A stretch of DNA of 64,000 nucleotides from Pseudoips prasinana. Taxonomy: Eukaryota; Arthropoda; Insecta; Lepidoptera; Nolidae. The stretch spans positions 13,720,001 to 13,784,000 of the forward strand of contig OX621253.1 of NCBI GenBank assembly GCA_951640165.1. Direction: 5' to 3'. Below the pieces are notes generated by a model. The model was not told the origin of the DNA and did not search any database. It was given only the letters and a program-made list of their open reading frames with translations. This document shows, one piece after another, positions 55,001-64,000 of the stretch. Within the stretch, counting starts at the first letter, position 1. Each line of letters starts with the position of its first letter. The position numbers and the translations under genes were made by a program.

Positions 55001-57215
55001 CAGCAAGATGCCAATAAGGGAACAATATTGTACCTAACACTACAAACACTACTCTTGATTGCAAGAAAAGAATCAATCAAAAGCTTTTCACATACAAGCA
55101 TATTATATACTAGCGGTGTTATTCGAGTATATAAGCTATTATTATTACAACAATGTATCATCAAAATCTGTTTACCCAAACTTTCGCTTTTATAATATTA
55201 GTGTGTAGATGTATGTCTACCCTCCACATTATTTCAGAATCTTTAAAGAAATGTGTTTTATCTGTAAAATTGTTTATACTTACTTCATTAAGGGCAATTG
55301 GACAACAAACTGTTTTCCAACCAACAAATTACCTAACTCAAATGTATATAACGATTTTGTTTATATTTGCCTTGGGAATAACACTATTGATATATTGAAT
55401 ATGAAAATCCTCTTTCAATTTACATATAGTGAGGGTTGATTTATACTAATACTTACAAATACTTATTGTATTTAAATCCTAGGTATAGCATACTGTTATT
55501 GGGAGTTTCTTAAATAGAACACCTGTGTAGAAGTTGGTGATGTTACACTTGCTTGCCTCATGGGCAAGCTTGTAGCTGTTTTGCCTCCGGCCACGTTGGA
55601 TTGCTGAATCATTATATGATAAAAGACAGCAACTACCATAGCTGGTATTTGGTCAAGGACACTATTATTGTATTTAATAAATTCTATAATTTATCTCATC
55701 TCTATAAATAACACCAAGACACAGAACAAAAAAACATGCTCATCACACAAAGATTGGTCCTGTTGAGATCAAACTCTCAACCCCTAGCTTAGCAATGAGA
55801 GGGTCACTAATCACTAGATCAACAGACCAATCAAACTGTATGTTTTATATAAATAAACTGTTAATGAGATTTATCTGGCCAGAAAACACCCAGTAGCATC
55901 CTGGAGTCTAGAAGCTGTGCTTTTTTTTTTTAAAGGCTAACTTATATGCTAACCTGAAAAATGTGGTACACTGGTCTTCATAACTGTAAATCATAGTAAT
56001 GACAGATATGAAACAATAAGCTTGCATTGTTTTGTTATAATTCAGGTCACTTTAATATGCTTGTTGAAGAGAAAGTAGTCAATTAAATGTGAGCCAGCAA
56101 AATGAATGATTGTAATGAAAATAAAACTCAAATGGGTATAGATATAGGAAGACAAGTAATTGACAAATGATCTTCCAAATTTTTGGCAAGTACAAAATTG
56201 TTATTCACAATTTTATTTGGTAATAGGTGAAAGTTTCAAGTCCTTATTTAGAATAGAATCTTAGTTTGAATCCATCCTATAGTTCAAATAGAGAAGCTAA
56301 TGAAGCAGAGAAAGTTATCTGGCAGTTCCCCAAATTTAACCTAAGAGCTGAGCTGAGCTTTAGTTTGTTAACTTTTGTCTGACTACCTAAGGTTGAACTT
56401 CTCATAGTCAGTTGGATCTGTTAGTCTGAAACAGCCATCCATCAACAGTCACACATAGATGATTGATAAAGGGGTTTAATTTCTGGACATCTCTGTACTA
56501 CAGATGGTATATCAATCTCAGTGTTAGCTGTAGTAATCATCATAACAGTTCCATATCAGACTCCTCCTAGGCAGATGAAATTCTGATACAAGGACAACCA
56601 CATAATAACCAAAATGTTAGAATATCTCTTTCAATTTCAAAGCATAGATTTCAAAAATCCTCCAAAGTCATTGAGCAGTAGGACAAAGCCCATCTTATTG
56701 TTCTACCAGGGTTGGTATGTCCACACAATACTAGCAATGTTTATGTTTTGAACTGTTTGACACCAAACTAACAATTAACCTTGTGAGTGGATTAAATATA
56801 AACATTTGACATACCTATAGATTAATATAGAACATTGTAAATAGGTCTCACCAAAATCACTTCTAGATAGAATGCACTGCATAGGGTGCTCTGTAGTATG
56901 TTGGTTTGTGGTAGCGCCGGACTCATAGCAGGCTGCGCACAAGTCATAGTCGATGCAAATCAAACATTTGTATCGTCGTCCTCTGAAGTTATTTTTCAAA
57001 CAAGAATCACAGCTGACTCCTGAAATTATGTCAATAACACAATACAACAACTGTTAGTCATTTCCTTTGTCATGACTCCACATTAAAACTATACGAATAA
57101 AACATATAACTGAGACACGATACTATTATTTTCACACATTCTTGCAATAATATTCGCAGTGACAATAGCATCGAACAAATTTTGATTATCATTACCCACC
57201 TTCATGGCGATTCAT
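46024..57215 (-). CDS. KCMF1: KCMF1, ZZ-type zinc-finger E3 ubiquitin ligase
   Basis: Eight in-phase exons: 57215-57200, 57019-56852, 54090-53954, 52583-52464, 50845-50751, 49080-48906, 48003-47844 and 46214-46024 (354 codons). Exons 1-2: MNRHEG then the ZZ finger (GVSCDSCLKNNFRGRRYKCL, DYDLCAACY, HPMQCIL). Exon 3: DLYYGGEALTLEQPQAYTCP and a C2H2 finger. Exon 4: VVCPVCASMPGGEPNFVTDD with the second finger. Exon 5: IRHGGMRRM, SRARRTNMQF. Exon 6: DPIAELLSQLSGVRR and a Gln/Leu coiled coil (SQLQQLQMQLQLERQQ). Exon 7: AARQQLE, Ala/Pro low complexity, DSQFLL. Exon 8: PETESRAALLRGLVLASL. KCMF1 in animals works with UBR4 in N-degron and lysosomal quality control. Intron 4 is AT-AC. Exons 7 and 8 are very GC-rich. 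Confidence 0.93.
46255..46470 (-). mobile_element. SINE family B, reversed, degenerate
   Basis: Tail CACGGCCATCTGCTCC and GCTTGTGCTACGGAAACCAT on + strand, body GTTCATGAACACTAATATCT; the B box is decayed. Directly upstream of KCMF1 exon 8 in its intron. Confidence 0.65.
46471..47618. other. KCMF1 intron 7, mostly unassigned
   Basis: A weak inverted repeat near 46590-46670 (GTGTTGTGTAATATAACTG) and an imperfect palindrome at about 47485-47530 (GCGGTCAGCTGTCAGCAAT). No exon. Confidence 0.4.
47619..47807 (-). mobile_element. GC-rich MITE with 8-bp target duplication (copy 2)
   Basis: Reverse-complement copy of 745-939, same inverted ends. Flanked by TTGGATAC (47611-47618) and TTAGATAC (47808-47815), 7 of 8 matching. 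It ends 36 bp from KCMF1 exon 7. Confidence 0.85.
48094..48570 (+). repeat. Two tandem copies (offset 289 bp) of a dispersed repeat
   Basis: TTGCGCTCACCG and GACCGGCGAGGTGAAGCACC start both copies (48098 and 48387), then CAGTCAGTCTATAGATG and GTCGGTCCC; the copies differ at many positions, so the duplication is old. Family not identified. Confidence 0.75.
49228..49507 (-). mobile_element. Helitron (non-autonomous), reversed
   Basis: Minus strand starts TCTATACATATAATAAAATC and ends ACAGCTAG; body shared with 41039-41358 and 61484-61864 (CAAAAAGTACTGCATGGATT). Confidence 0.78.
49795..50175 (+). mobile_element. LINE ORF2 C-terminal remnant
   Basis: One frame reads YNNALRVLLGPPWRCSASGM, then FAETCIDGFAAIMRKRCASL and VDRWESPM, the usual C-terminus of an insect Jockey/CR1-like reverse transcriptase, ending in (ATT)n. 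The catalytic domain is missing. Confidence 0.8.
50215..50360 (-). mobile_element. LINE 3' fragment, reversed
   Basis: CATCATCATAACAGCTGTAA, GTCCACTGCTGGACAAAAGC on the + strand; like 17905-18120. Confidence 0.6.
51019..51122 (-). mobile_element. Lep1-type Helitron, short, complete
   Basis: Minus strand starts TCCTATTAATATTATAAATG and ends with CGCGGGGTATAGCTAG then T. 104 bp, lacking the middle. Confidence 0.75.
51250..51381 (-). mobile_element. Lep1-type Helitron, 5' part
   Basis: Minus strand TCTACTAATATTATAAACGC, GTTTGTGAGTATGGATGGAT, GTAAAAACTACTGAATAGAT. The 3' end is decayed. Confidence 0.7.
51540..51830 (+). mobile_element. SINE family B split by a Helitron
   Basis: Head CTTCGATTCCCACCTAGGAA... 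GTGTAATGAGCA, then the Helitron (about 51600-51723), then the family B tail GTCTGGTTGACATAGTACAG. Confidence 0.65.
51600..51723 (+). mobile_element. Lep1-type Helitron 3' part
   Basis: GGGCGGGAGCGATTTTAATA... AACGCGGGTAAAGCCGTGGG, GCATAGCTA; terminal CTAG mutated to CTAC. Confidence 0.7.
51905..52112 (-). mobile_element. SINE family A, reversed
   Basis: Minus strand head GCAGCGGCTAAGATAGTCGG (A region), GCGAGTTCGAGTCCCGCGCC (B box), then CATAAATAGTAGTTCTGGGT, then CTGGATGTAATTTGTGTCCG. Inside the U12-type intron. Confidence 0.78.
52724..53487. mobile_element. Harbinger-like MITE, TTA duplication
   Basis: Ends AGGCGCGTACGCACGAACGA and, reversed, AGCTGTGTACGCACGTACGA, flanked by TTA (52721-52723 and 53488-53490). 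GTTCG motifs recur inside. A block at 53020-53110 is shared with 26310-26400. Confidence 0.7.
54091..56851. other. KCMF1 intron 2
   Basis: Contains Helitron shreds near 55165-55206 and a family C SINE at 55670-55845; otherwise unassigned AT-rich DNA. Confidence 0.5.
55670..55845 (-). mobile_element. SINE family C, reversed
   Basis: AACATGCTCATCACACAAAG, TCAAACTCTCAACC box and TCACTAATCACTAGATCAAC parallel the copy at 3840-4072. Confidence 0.55.
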
Positions 57216-58211
57216 TTTCGCCAGAAAATGTCGTCGAAACAAACACTTCTTGGCACCAGGATTACCGGTACTGTATGAGGTATTTATATTACTAATCTAA
57301 AATAAGTAGCACAACATAAATTATATTAAATACAAGATTGTTAACAAAAATTTCCAAGCAAACCTAACCCAACCAGGCCATAATGACGTCACATAAATGA
57401 ATGAACCATAGACAAAATATTTTATTATTTCAAAATATTAAGCAATGGCATAATTTACGCAGCTTCATCTGTCAGTAAATTGTTGATCTGTTTTAAATAC
57501 TGTACAATATTCAGAACGCGTGACCTATTTTTTAATGCCACCTGGTGTCCATGGACATAAATGTGTAAGATAATAAATAATGAGGGTGGTGAACCACCTA
57601 TACCTATATCGCATGAGTGTTTCGAAACAAAACTATCAGAATTTACATAATACAAATTTAATCAACGTGCTTCTGGTATAAAAATTAAAACGTAGTCGTA
57701 ATTCTAATAAAATGGTAGCCATTGAGCCATAAAATTTTAGGTACTATTTTATGCACCTTTACTACAATATTATCTGCCAAAGTAACCATTACCCAAACTC
57801 CATAGTTGCTGATCGTTCTGTTCTTACCTGTATGTATAGGGGTCATGCACAGTAAAACTTTTAGTTTTTATAAAATAACGATGGTCTGGCAATCGTGGGC
57901 TTTTGCTCTGTCACTGTTCACCCGGTACAATATGGTTATCAACTGTTCCTCACCATCTTTATGTACCATATTTCAAACTTTCATTTTGGCAATTCTATAA
58001 AAATAGGGAGTGATAAAAGGGTAGAACGAGAAATATTGATTCTATATCGGCCTTTGTTTGTTTGATGATAAACATCAAAAATGAATAACAGTAATAGTAA
58101 TAATAACCGACATTTTGGCTAAATGTCTGTTAACCAGTTCTCTAACGTTATCTAGTTATGGCATTCAATACTTTGCTGATTAAGCAACGGTGAACTCTGT
58201 TATCATATTGC

Positions 58212-58377
58212 TCTGTTATTATAAATGTGAATGTTTGTGAGTATGGATGTTTATTACTCTTTTACGCAAGAACTACCCTACGGATTTTGATGAAACTTCA
58301 TAGTAATATAGCTTATACATCTGAATAACACATCATTTAAAAATTTTAACGCGGGTAAAACCGCAGGGCACGTCTAG
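58212..58377 (+). mobile_element. Lep1-type Helitron, complete (166 bp)
   Basis: Starts TCTGTTATTATAAATGTGAA, ends AACGCGGGTAAAACCGCAGG, GCACGTCTAG then T. All parts of the family in order. Confidence 0.85.
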
Positions 58378-59390
58378 TATCATCTAAATGTATGATTCCC
58401 TTGTTAACATATTCTTTAGGCGTTGGCGTCTTCTATTGGGCTGGGACTAAGAATAATAATAATATTAATGAAACAAAGAATATTAATAAAAATGCAAAAA
58501 ATAAAACACGTGAATGATGCACCTCGTTGCTTAATGTTTATAACAAAGAACATTTTCCAAAGGTTTAGTGGTATGCAGGCGCAAATTTCGAATATATCTC
58601 ATTATATCGCAGGCTTATTTTTCTTTAGTTTTATCTCTTACTACGTCGATTTTCGTTTCATCAAATTTTTAAATCACAACATTCACAACGGTGCTAAAAA
58701 AGTTTTACTTACACATTTACAAGGTTGTTATTCACCTAGATAAAAAAAAGCGCTTTTAAATAGTCAGTACATGTTTGTAGTAATATATAATTAATTTATA
58801 GTTATTTCTAGGTATATTTATAATTATAATATGTTTTTATTATTATTATTTTATTTTGAAATGCCAATTAAGTCTTTTACAAAGAAGCCAAACGTGATTT
58901 CAAAAAGTATCAATCCTGCCACCTATGTAGTACAAGTAGTCATTTGTTTGATATATCAACAAAAATTTATAAATCGTAATATTCATATTTGTAATGAAGC
59001 GTACCTCCTTAAATTCAAAACGATATGTTCAATCGCTATCATCTGTGTGAACGGCGCTTTTCATATCATTTGACTGGACGTGGACTGCTAAAAGTGTATC
59101 ACCCACATGATCACCCAGTATCACCTCACTAAACTATGTAAATTTCGTTTGACATCACAGAGCATTTGACATTGACACTTAAATTTTGACAGATATTTTT
59201 AAAAATAACTTTCGTTTGTTTCTCTCGTTTTTGCAGTTTAATCTATCTTTCGATGAAATTGATTAAATATTGCTAAATTATTACCCATTGCAATAGATCG
59301 CTAAGATTTTGAGCACACCATAGGCTTTTAAGAAGAGGTGTACAGAAGCGATAATTACTGGCCTGTGCTGTAAATTTTTGTCATCACCAA

Positions 59391-59402
59391 TTTGCGCGGG
59401 AA
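59391..59402 (+). promoter_or_regulatory. Possible E2F site upstream of HAT1
   Basis: TTTGCGCGGGAA lies about 50 bp before the HAT1 ATG and matches the core of the E2F consensus (TTTSSCGC / GCGGGAA). Only a motif match. Confidence 0.4.
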
Positions 59403-59449
59403 TGGTGTGGTCATTGGGGTGATGAAACTGGACATATATATTTTAAAAG

Positions 59450-60313
59450 ATGACTGATGCTCTGTGCCATTTAGTTGTAGATGGAAACGAAGTCTTGGAG
59501 TTCAAGTTGGGTAAGACAGTTATAACGGCTCATATTGGTTATAGCTACCAATTATATCGACTTGTAATGTGCATTGTTTTTAGTTTTGACAGGAAAACCT
59601 CTTAACGTGTTTTGATGTTTTAATAACTGTAGTTTTAACTTGGTAGGGTGATTAAAAGTTATTTTGTTATCACAGTTCGATCAGTGGATGATCTTGAAAA
59701 TGAAGATACAAGTTTTGGTCCAGAGATGTGTCACCAAGTGTTTGGTGAGAATGAGAACATATTCGGCTACACTGATCTACACATCAGACTCTACTACAGC
59801 GCTGGAAGTTTACAAACATACCTAGGAATTGAATACACAGAAAAGGTTAAGTCTTAGTACATTATTCCATTGCCAACTAGCAATAAAACTATATTATTAT
59901 TGCAACTAGTACTAGTGTGTATTAATTTAAATAAATTCCATTATGACATTGTTAGTCTAGTCATAATGTTTAAAGTTGTATGGATAGTTGTCATATCACA
60001 TAGCCATAAGTTCTTTCCAAATTAAAACAAACAATGAACACACCCATTAAATGCTCAAAAAAGAGAATCTCCAATGGTGGTTGACCATATGAGATTGATT
60101 GCCTTGATAGAATGTCTACAAGTTACATATTTATTTTTCAGATTGAACCAAATAAATCTGAGGGTATGAAAGCAGATGATGTTGAGGGCGCCTTGAAAAA
60201 AGTGTTGGCACCCGGCTATGTAACTAACCTGGACCACTTTGTGTCAATATTGAAGAAAGATGAGTCATTCACACCACAAGGACAGCTGTTACATGCCTTC
60301 ACAGTTACACCTT
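59450..60313 (+). CDS. HAT1: HAT1, type B histone acetyltransferase, first three exons
   Basis: Exons 59450-59510 (donor GTAAGA), 59676-59845 (donor GTTAAG) and 60142-60313 (donor GTAAGT), all in phase. The encoded start is MTDALCHLVVDGNEVLEFKL, joined to VRSVDDLENED, as in animal HAT1 (ELKLVRFPEDLEND). It continues with MCHQVFGENENIFGYTDL, IRLYYSAGSLQTYLGIEYT, KADDVEGALKK and LLHAFTVTP. This is the N-terminal domain; the GNAT catalytic core is not in the visible exons. HAT1 acetylates new histone H4 at K5 and K12 together with RbAp46. The gene should continue with a phase-1 exon; I found none up to 64000. Confidence 0.92.
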
Positions 60314-61028
60314 GTAAGTATTTAGTACACAGAACCAGGCTTTGCTGTATTTTATTTTCATTGTTTTTGAACCTTATTACAAAGTATTAAAGTTGAAATT
60401 GATGTGGTTTCGTATAGTACACAGCCTGTTTAAGGGTTAATATTTTTTTTTAATAAAAATAATATATTTCTCTCATATTGTGTATTTCTCTCAAAAAGGT
60501 ACAAATAAAAGTACAATCCATGTAAGATTAAAAGTACAAAAACTAAACATTAATTTTGAACCTTTGAGAGAGCTGGAGTCTGTAGTAGGCTCGAGACCTG
60601 TGTGACAAATCTCAAGGCTCTCTCCTTCCTGCAGCGATTTAGAACAGTTTTTGTTATAAATATATTGAAATCATAATTTTGTTTTCATATCAAATGTTTA
60701 TATACATAAATATGTATATTAGATACATTAGCATAAAACATAAGTTATAATAGAATTTTATATCTTTAACTAAAGCCCTCTTCCTCGCTTCTACATTTTC
60801 TGTGCTTGATGGGGTCCATAATGATGCCATGGATTATTATAACACCTAATTGACATTGGAATGCAAATAAAACATTGAGTATCATTTTTTATTCAATAAG
60901 ACACATGTATGCCTACTCACTGTTGGGCAGAATACATGATAGCAGGGGCAACATTCTAGGGATAATTTCTAGTAAATATCAGTGTATGATACAATGCACT
61001 GAGTAAATAATAATTAATATAGTGTATG
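60314..61028. other. HAT1 intron 3, left part
   Basis: AT-rich; GAGAGAGCTGGAGTC / CAAGGCTCTCTCC near 60570-60630 form a loose inverted repeat. No exon. Confidence 0.45.
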
Positions 61029-61199
61029 GCTCTAGACAGACGGACTGCATTTCAACTGCAATTCAAGCAGTTCAAGTGCAGTTTGAATGCTGTTGACACG
61101 ACTGCAATAGAACTGCAAAACAATATGTGCAGTCCAAATGCAGTTCAATTGCAGTCAGCGTGCAGTTGCAGTTGAAATGCGGTTGGTCTGTCTAGAGGC
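61029..61199. mobile_element. TIR MITE with internal CTGCA(A/T)TT repeats
   Basis: Ends GCTCTAGACAGACGGACTGC and, reversed, GCCTCTAGACAGACCAACCG, both followed by CATTTCAACTGCA. TATG is at 61025-61028 and 61200-61203. TGCAGTT / AACTGCA words recur about ten times. Confidence 0.75.
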
Positions 61200-61483
61200 T
61201 ATGATTCAATCCATTTTTTCTCCAGGGGTTTGCGTGTCTTTTGAAGTCTAATATGTAATGCATTTTAATGCTTAGATTTCAAAATATATATTCTAGAAAT
61301 GGTATAGAACCACTGACTGAATAATGTTATTTTTAGAGATTGACTCATCCGAAAAGTTAAAGAACCATAAAATTTGCGGTTTGAAACAGTCTGACACTCT
61401 TCCAACCCTCTAGGCTTGGTGCCAACTGAATAACATTAATATTCTATGGTTGAATGCCTGAAATTTATGGTTCATATGAATAA

Positions 61484-61864
61484 CTAGCTGTTCCAAAACC
61501 TGTTGTGTTATGTAAACTTTATAAATTATCTAGCTAACGATTATATAGCTCCTCCCCCTTAGGTGATAGCGCGATAATACATAGCCTATATGTTGTACCT
61601 GTCATGATAATGTTTAGTAGATTAAATAAAAATAAAAGAAAATGTTGACATGACCTCTTAGTAATATTCATGCAAAATTTGAAGTAAATCCATGCAGTAC
61701 TTTTTGAGTTTAGCCCGGACATACATACAGATAAACAGACAAAAATTCTATAAACTATATTTTTGGCTTCAATATGGATTGTAGATCACGCCCCCAAGTA
61801 CCCTTTTTAAAAAAATATTCAATGTACAGTTTTGACTTTCCTACGATTTTATTATATGTATAGA
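61484..61864 (-). mobile_element. Helitron (non-autonomous), reversed
   Basis: Minus strand starts TCTATACATATAATAAAATC, ends GGAACAGCTAG then T; body like 41039-41358 with a 50-bp extra piece near 61600-61645. Confidence 0.8.
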
Positions 61865-62154
61865 TAACTTTGTTCAATTTTACTGGAATCTACCAAAAAA
61901 CAACAAAAGCTTAAAGATATGGCCAGTATGGCCATATAAATATGATGGGGTTGAATGATGAGGAGATGCCATTACTGGTGGGCACACTCAAACTGTCTCT
62001 CCATTTAACACATTTGCTTATAGATGAAAGCTGCAGAAAATATGAGAAAAAAATTATGATATTTTTAGTACCTGAGAGACTGATATAAAATTAAATAAGA
62101 GCTACAGGTAGATCTGTTAATTTGTCCAAAATCATTAATATTATCATATTATTA

Positions 62155-62275
62155 CCCACCACTGCAACTCCTGTAAGCCAGGATCAACAATGGCACACAA
62201 TGAAGTGACACTGAGCGGTGAGGCTCAGGCATGTCCTGGGGAATCGCTTTAACTGCCATGGATCCCGCAAAGAAT
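62155..62275. repeat. Dispersed repeat shared with 18340-18440
   Basis: ACCCACCACTGCAACTCCTG and GGATCAACAATGGCACACAA; same orientation as 18340-18440. Confidence 0.6.
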
Positions 62276-62999
62276 TTAATCAGAAAGAAAAAAGGAGGAG
62301 TTAGAAAATGAATAGCTCTACTTATACAACGTGTAATAGAAAGTGAGAACGTAACTTAAGGGGGTTCTAGGGTATCATGATGGCAACCTATGGACGAAAC
62401 TTCAAACAGAAATAATCATTTTTTATTCAACTAGTAACTTATTTTTCTATCGACAACCTAAATCAAGAAGTAAGATTACCGACACTACGAACAACACTAG
62501 CAAAACTCAGCTGGAAGGGTAATGAACCTTACCACGAACTCTTTGGGTACCTACTAGTTAGACTGTAAATTAAAAGTGTGGTTCTGTACAGTCACGTCGT
62601 TTATTACAGGTGATTATTTTACGATTCAATCAAATGTTTAACTGAATTCGAAGTTTATTTTTTTTTTAATTTTTAAGGTTCCCTGTAACGACATTTTAAT
62701 CATTCATACAAATTTGATATCTAGGAAAAATCACATAATTTTTAATTTAATTTCATATTCCGCAAGATGTTGGATCTAGGAGAAATAAATAATTTAATTG
62801 ACTTACAGTAACTGTAGATATTTTTTTGGGTGTTAAATAGAAAGAATATTAATTTTTTCTTTCAGTATGTGAATATAATCTGGCCGGAAACGAATAGGTA
62901 CTTAATTATTAACCATACAAACTAACCAGATAACACACACACGCGGTACGACTGCTGATAAATTAAGAAAAAAATATGAATAATGTACTAGGCTCATAT

Positions 63000-63322
63000 G
63001 AACATTAAGGGACATTCCGAATTCGGTCCGCGCGCGCCTTCGTTTCGGTGGCGGTGCGTTTGAGTGGACTTAAAGACGCCGCCAAATTCAGCAAATATTG
63101 TGCATTTTTCACTTATTTAAAACTGCTGTCTATTTAAGTCGTGGTTAGTTACTTAATCGTCTAAAATGTCGTTTAGTGATCGTAATAATGTTGAAAATAT
63201 CTATGAAAGAATAGCCTCAGACGTGCACTTCGTGATGATGAGGATTCATAGGTCACAGAATTTAAAGCTGTCCAATTACGAGGAACGGGTACAGTGTCGC
63301 GATGGAGGCCACGCCTCTTTAT
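63000..63322 (+). other. GC-rich promoter-like patch and short ORF
   Basis: 63024-63075 is unusually GC/CpG-rich (GGTCCGCGCGCGCCTTCGTT). Then ATG at 63166 opens 52 codons (MSFSDRNNVENIYERIASDV...) to a TAA at 63320-63322. It could be the first exon of a gene that continues to the right, or chance. No family recognised. Confidence 0.3.
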
Positions 63323-63329
63323 AACTAAG

Positions 63330-64000
63330 AAACATGAAAGCTTTACGATTCTATGATTATGTTGTACATGAGAGAGACTCGTGTTAGTTGGCAAGTCTTA
63401 GAGTTAAGCTTTCGGCGTCGGTGCAGATTTTAGTGAACGTGAAATAATGATATTCTTCCATCAATACTGAAAACAACTTCAACTAGAAGTTAAAACTATA
63501 AAAAGATTCTCGTAATGTGTTTGTGTATCACGTACCTATACGATGTAAAGTATCCAATAGCTATTCAGCAGTGCTATAAATAAAAACATAACTCGAAATT
63601 AAAACCAAATATGTGTAGTGAGTGTAATCGGAAGCAGACTACCAGGCGTGCATAGAAACACAGAGGTATGTCAAACAATTTCTAGCGTAAATCAGAATCA
63701 GCTGTGCGTTGTTAGTACGGATGTTCGTTATATCGATAAAATACTTGTCGATTTATTGAATGGTATATTATTTCACGATCAAGATTAAAATGATGATTTT
63801 TCGGTATGAGATTTTGTGTATATGTAGGCTTAAGGAGACCGTATATCCCCCTTAGTTACGTTGACTCTTTCTGTTACACGTTGTATAAACAGATTCAGAA
63901 ACTAACAATTAGTTTAGTAGTATGATTCGGGTATAAATGGTACAGAATAGTTAAGAAAGTAGGTCAATGATTTGATAATGCCACCCATTTTAATCTTGTG
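63330..64000. other. Unassigned right end
   Basis: AT-rich sequence without recognised exon, repeat or motif. Confidence 0.4.

Larger units (their letters stand above)
57216..59449. promoter_or_regulatory. Divergent intergenic region, KCMF1 / HAT1
   Basis: 2.2 kb between the two start codons. It holds a Helitron (58212-58377) and otherwise AT-rich sequence. An upstream ATG at 59422 opens a short uORF that overlaps the HAT1 start. Confidence 0.5.

Noticed and set aside
58423..58743. Plus-strand 106-codon ORF between KCMF1 and HAT1
   Set aside because: Ile/Lys-rich reading of AT-rich DNA next to a Helitron; no homology or signals.
1..64000. CRISPR arrays, bacterial operons, prophage, origin of replication
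   Set aside because: No regular spacer-repeat structure, no ribosome binding sites, and introns throughout; the window is a eukaryotic nuclear region.

Overview
The window looks like nuclear DNA of a moth or butterfly (Lepidoptera). It is AT-rich, intron-containing and full of transposons of types common in that order: Lep1-type Helitrons ending in CTAG, tRNA-headed SINEs, LINE tails running into (ATG)n, and mariner, piggyBac-like, hAT, Transib and Harbinger elements. The species cannot be named from sequence alone. No bacterial-type operon, CRISPR array or complete tRNA/rRNA gene was seen.

Host genes, left to right: the last two coding exons of HMCES (SRAP-domain abasic-site shield, + strand, 87-2425); a five-exon minus-strand gene for a 499-aa protein whose C-terminus resembles an SRI domain (20016-15137); an intronless SARNP/CIP29 gene (+, 30239-31051); an intronless SAMTOR/BMT2-like methyltransferase (-, 38046-37096); KCMF1, a ZZ-type zinc-finger E3 ligase (-, eight supported exons 57215-46024 plus uncertain 3' exons near 43.6-43.9 kb); and the first three exons of HAT1 (+, from 59450, running past the right edge or left unfinished). 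KCMF1 and HAT1 are divergent with 2.2 kb between their start codons.

Mobile DNA is deeply nested. From 5176 to 14238 lies a complete Transib element (RAG1-related transposase) with a 5-bp target duplication CGACG. Its transposase ORF is split by a Copia LTR retrotransposon (6483-11142, LTRs identical by eye, duplication CTATT), and its 3' half is duplicated in tandem as two 1,332-bp units. At 20393-21922 a TTAA-flanked MITE contains an apparently intact mariner. At 21.98-27.8 kb a decayed I-type LINE is interrupted by a Jockey-type LINE. At 31654-34950 an RTE-type LINE is split by a complete two-gene Harbinger element. A second apparently intact mariner sits at 35195-36489.

The points most worth checking are: (1) a KCMF1 intron (52463-50846) with AT-AC ends and exact U12 5' splice-site and branch-site motifs; (2) the five-exon SRI-like gene; (3) the Transib/Copia/tandem-duplication nest; and (4) a set of very short-loop, near-perfect hairpins scattered through non-coding DNA.
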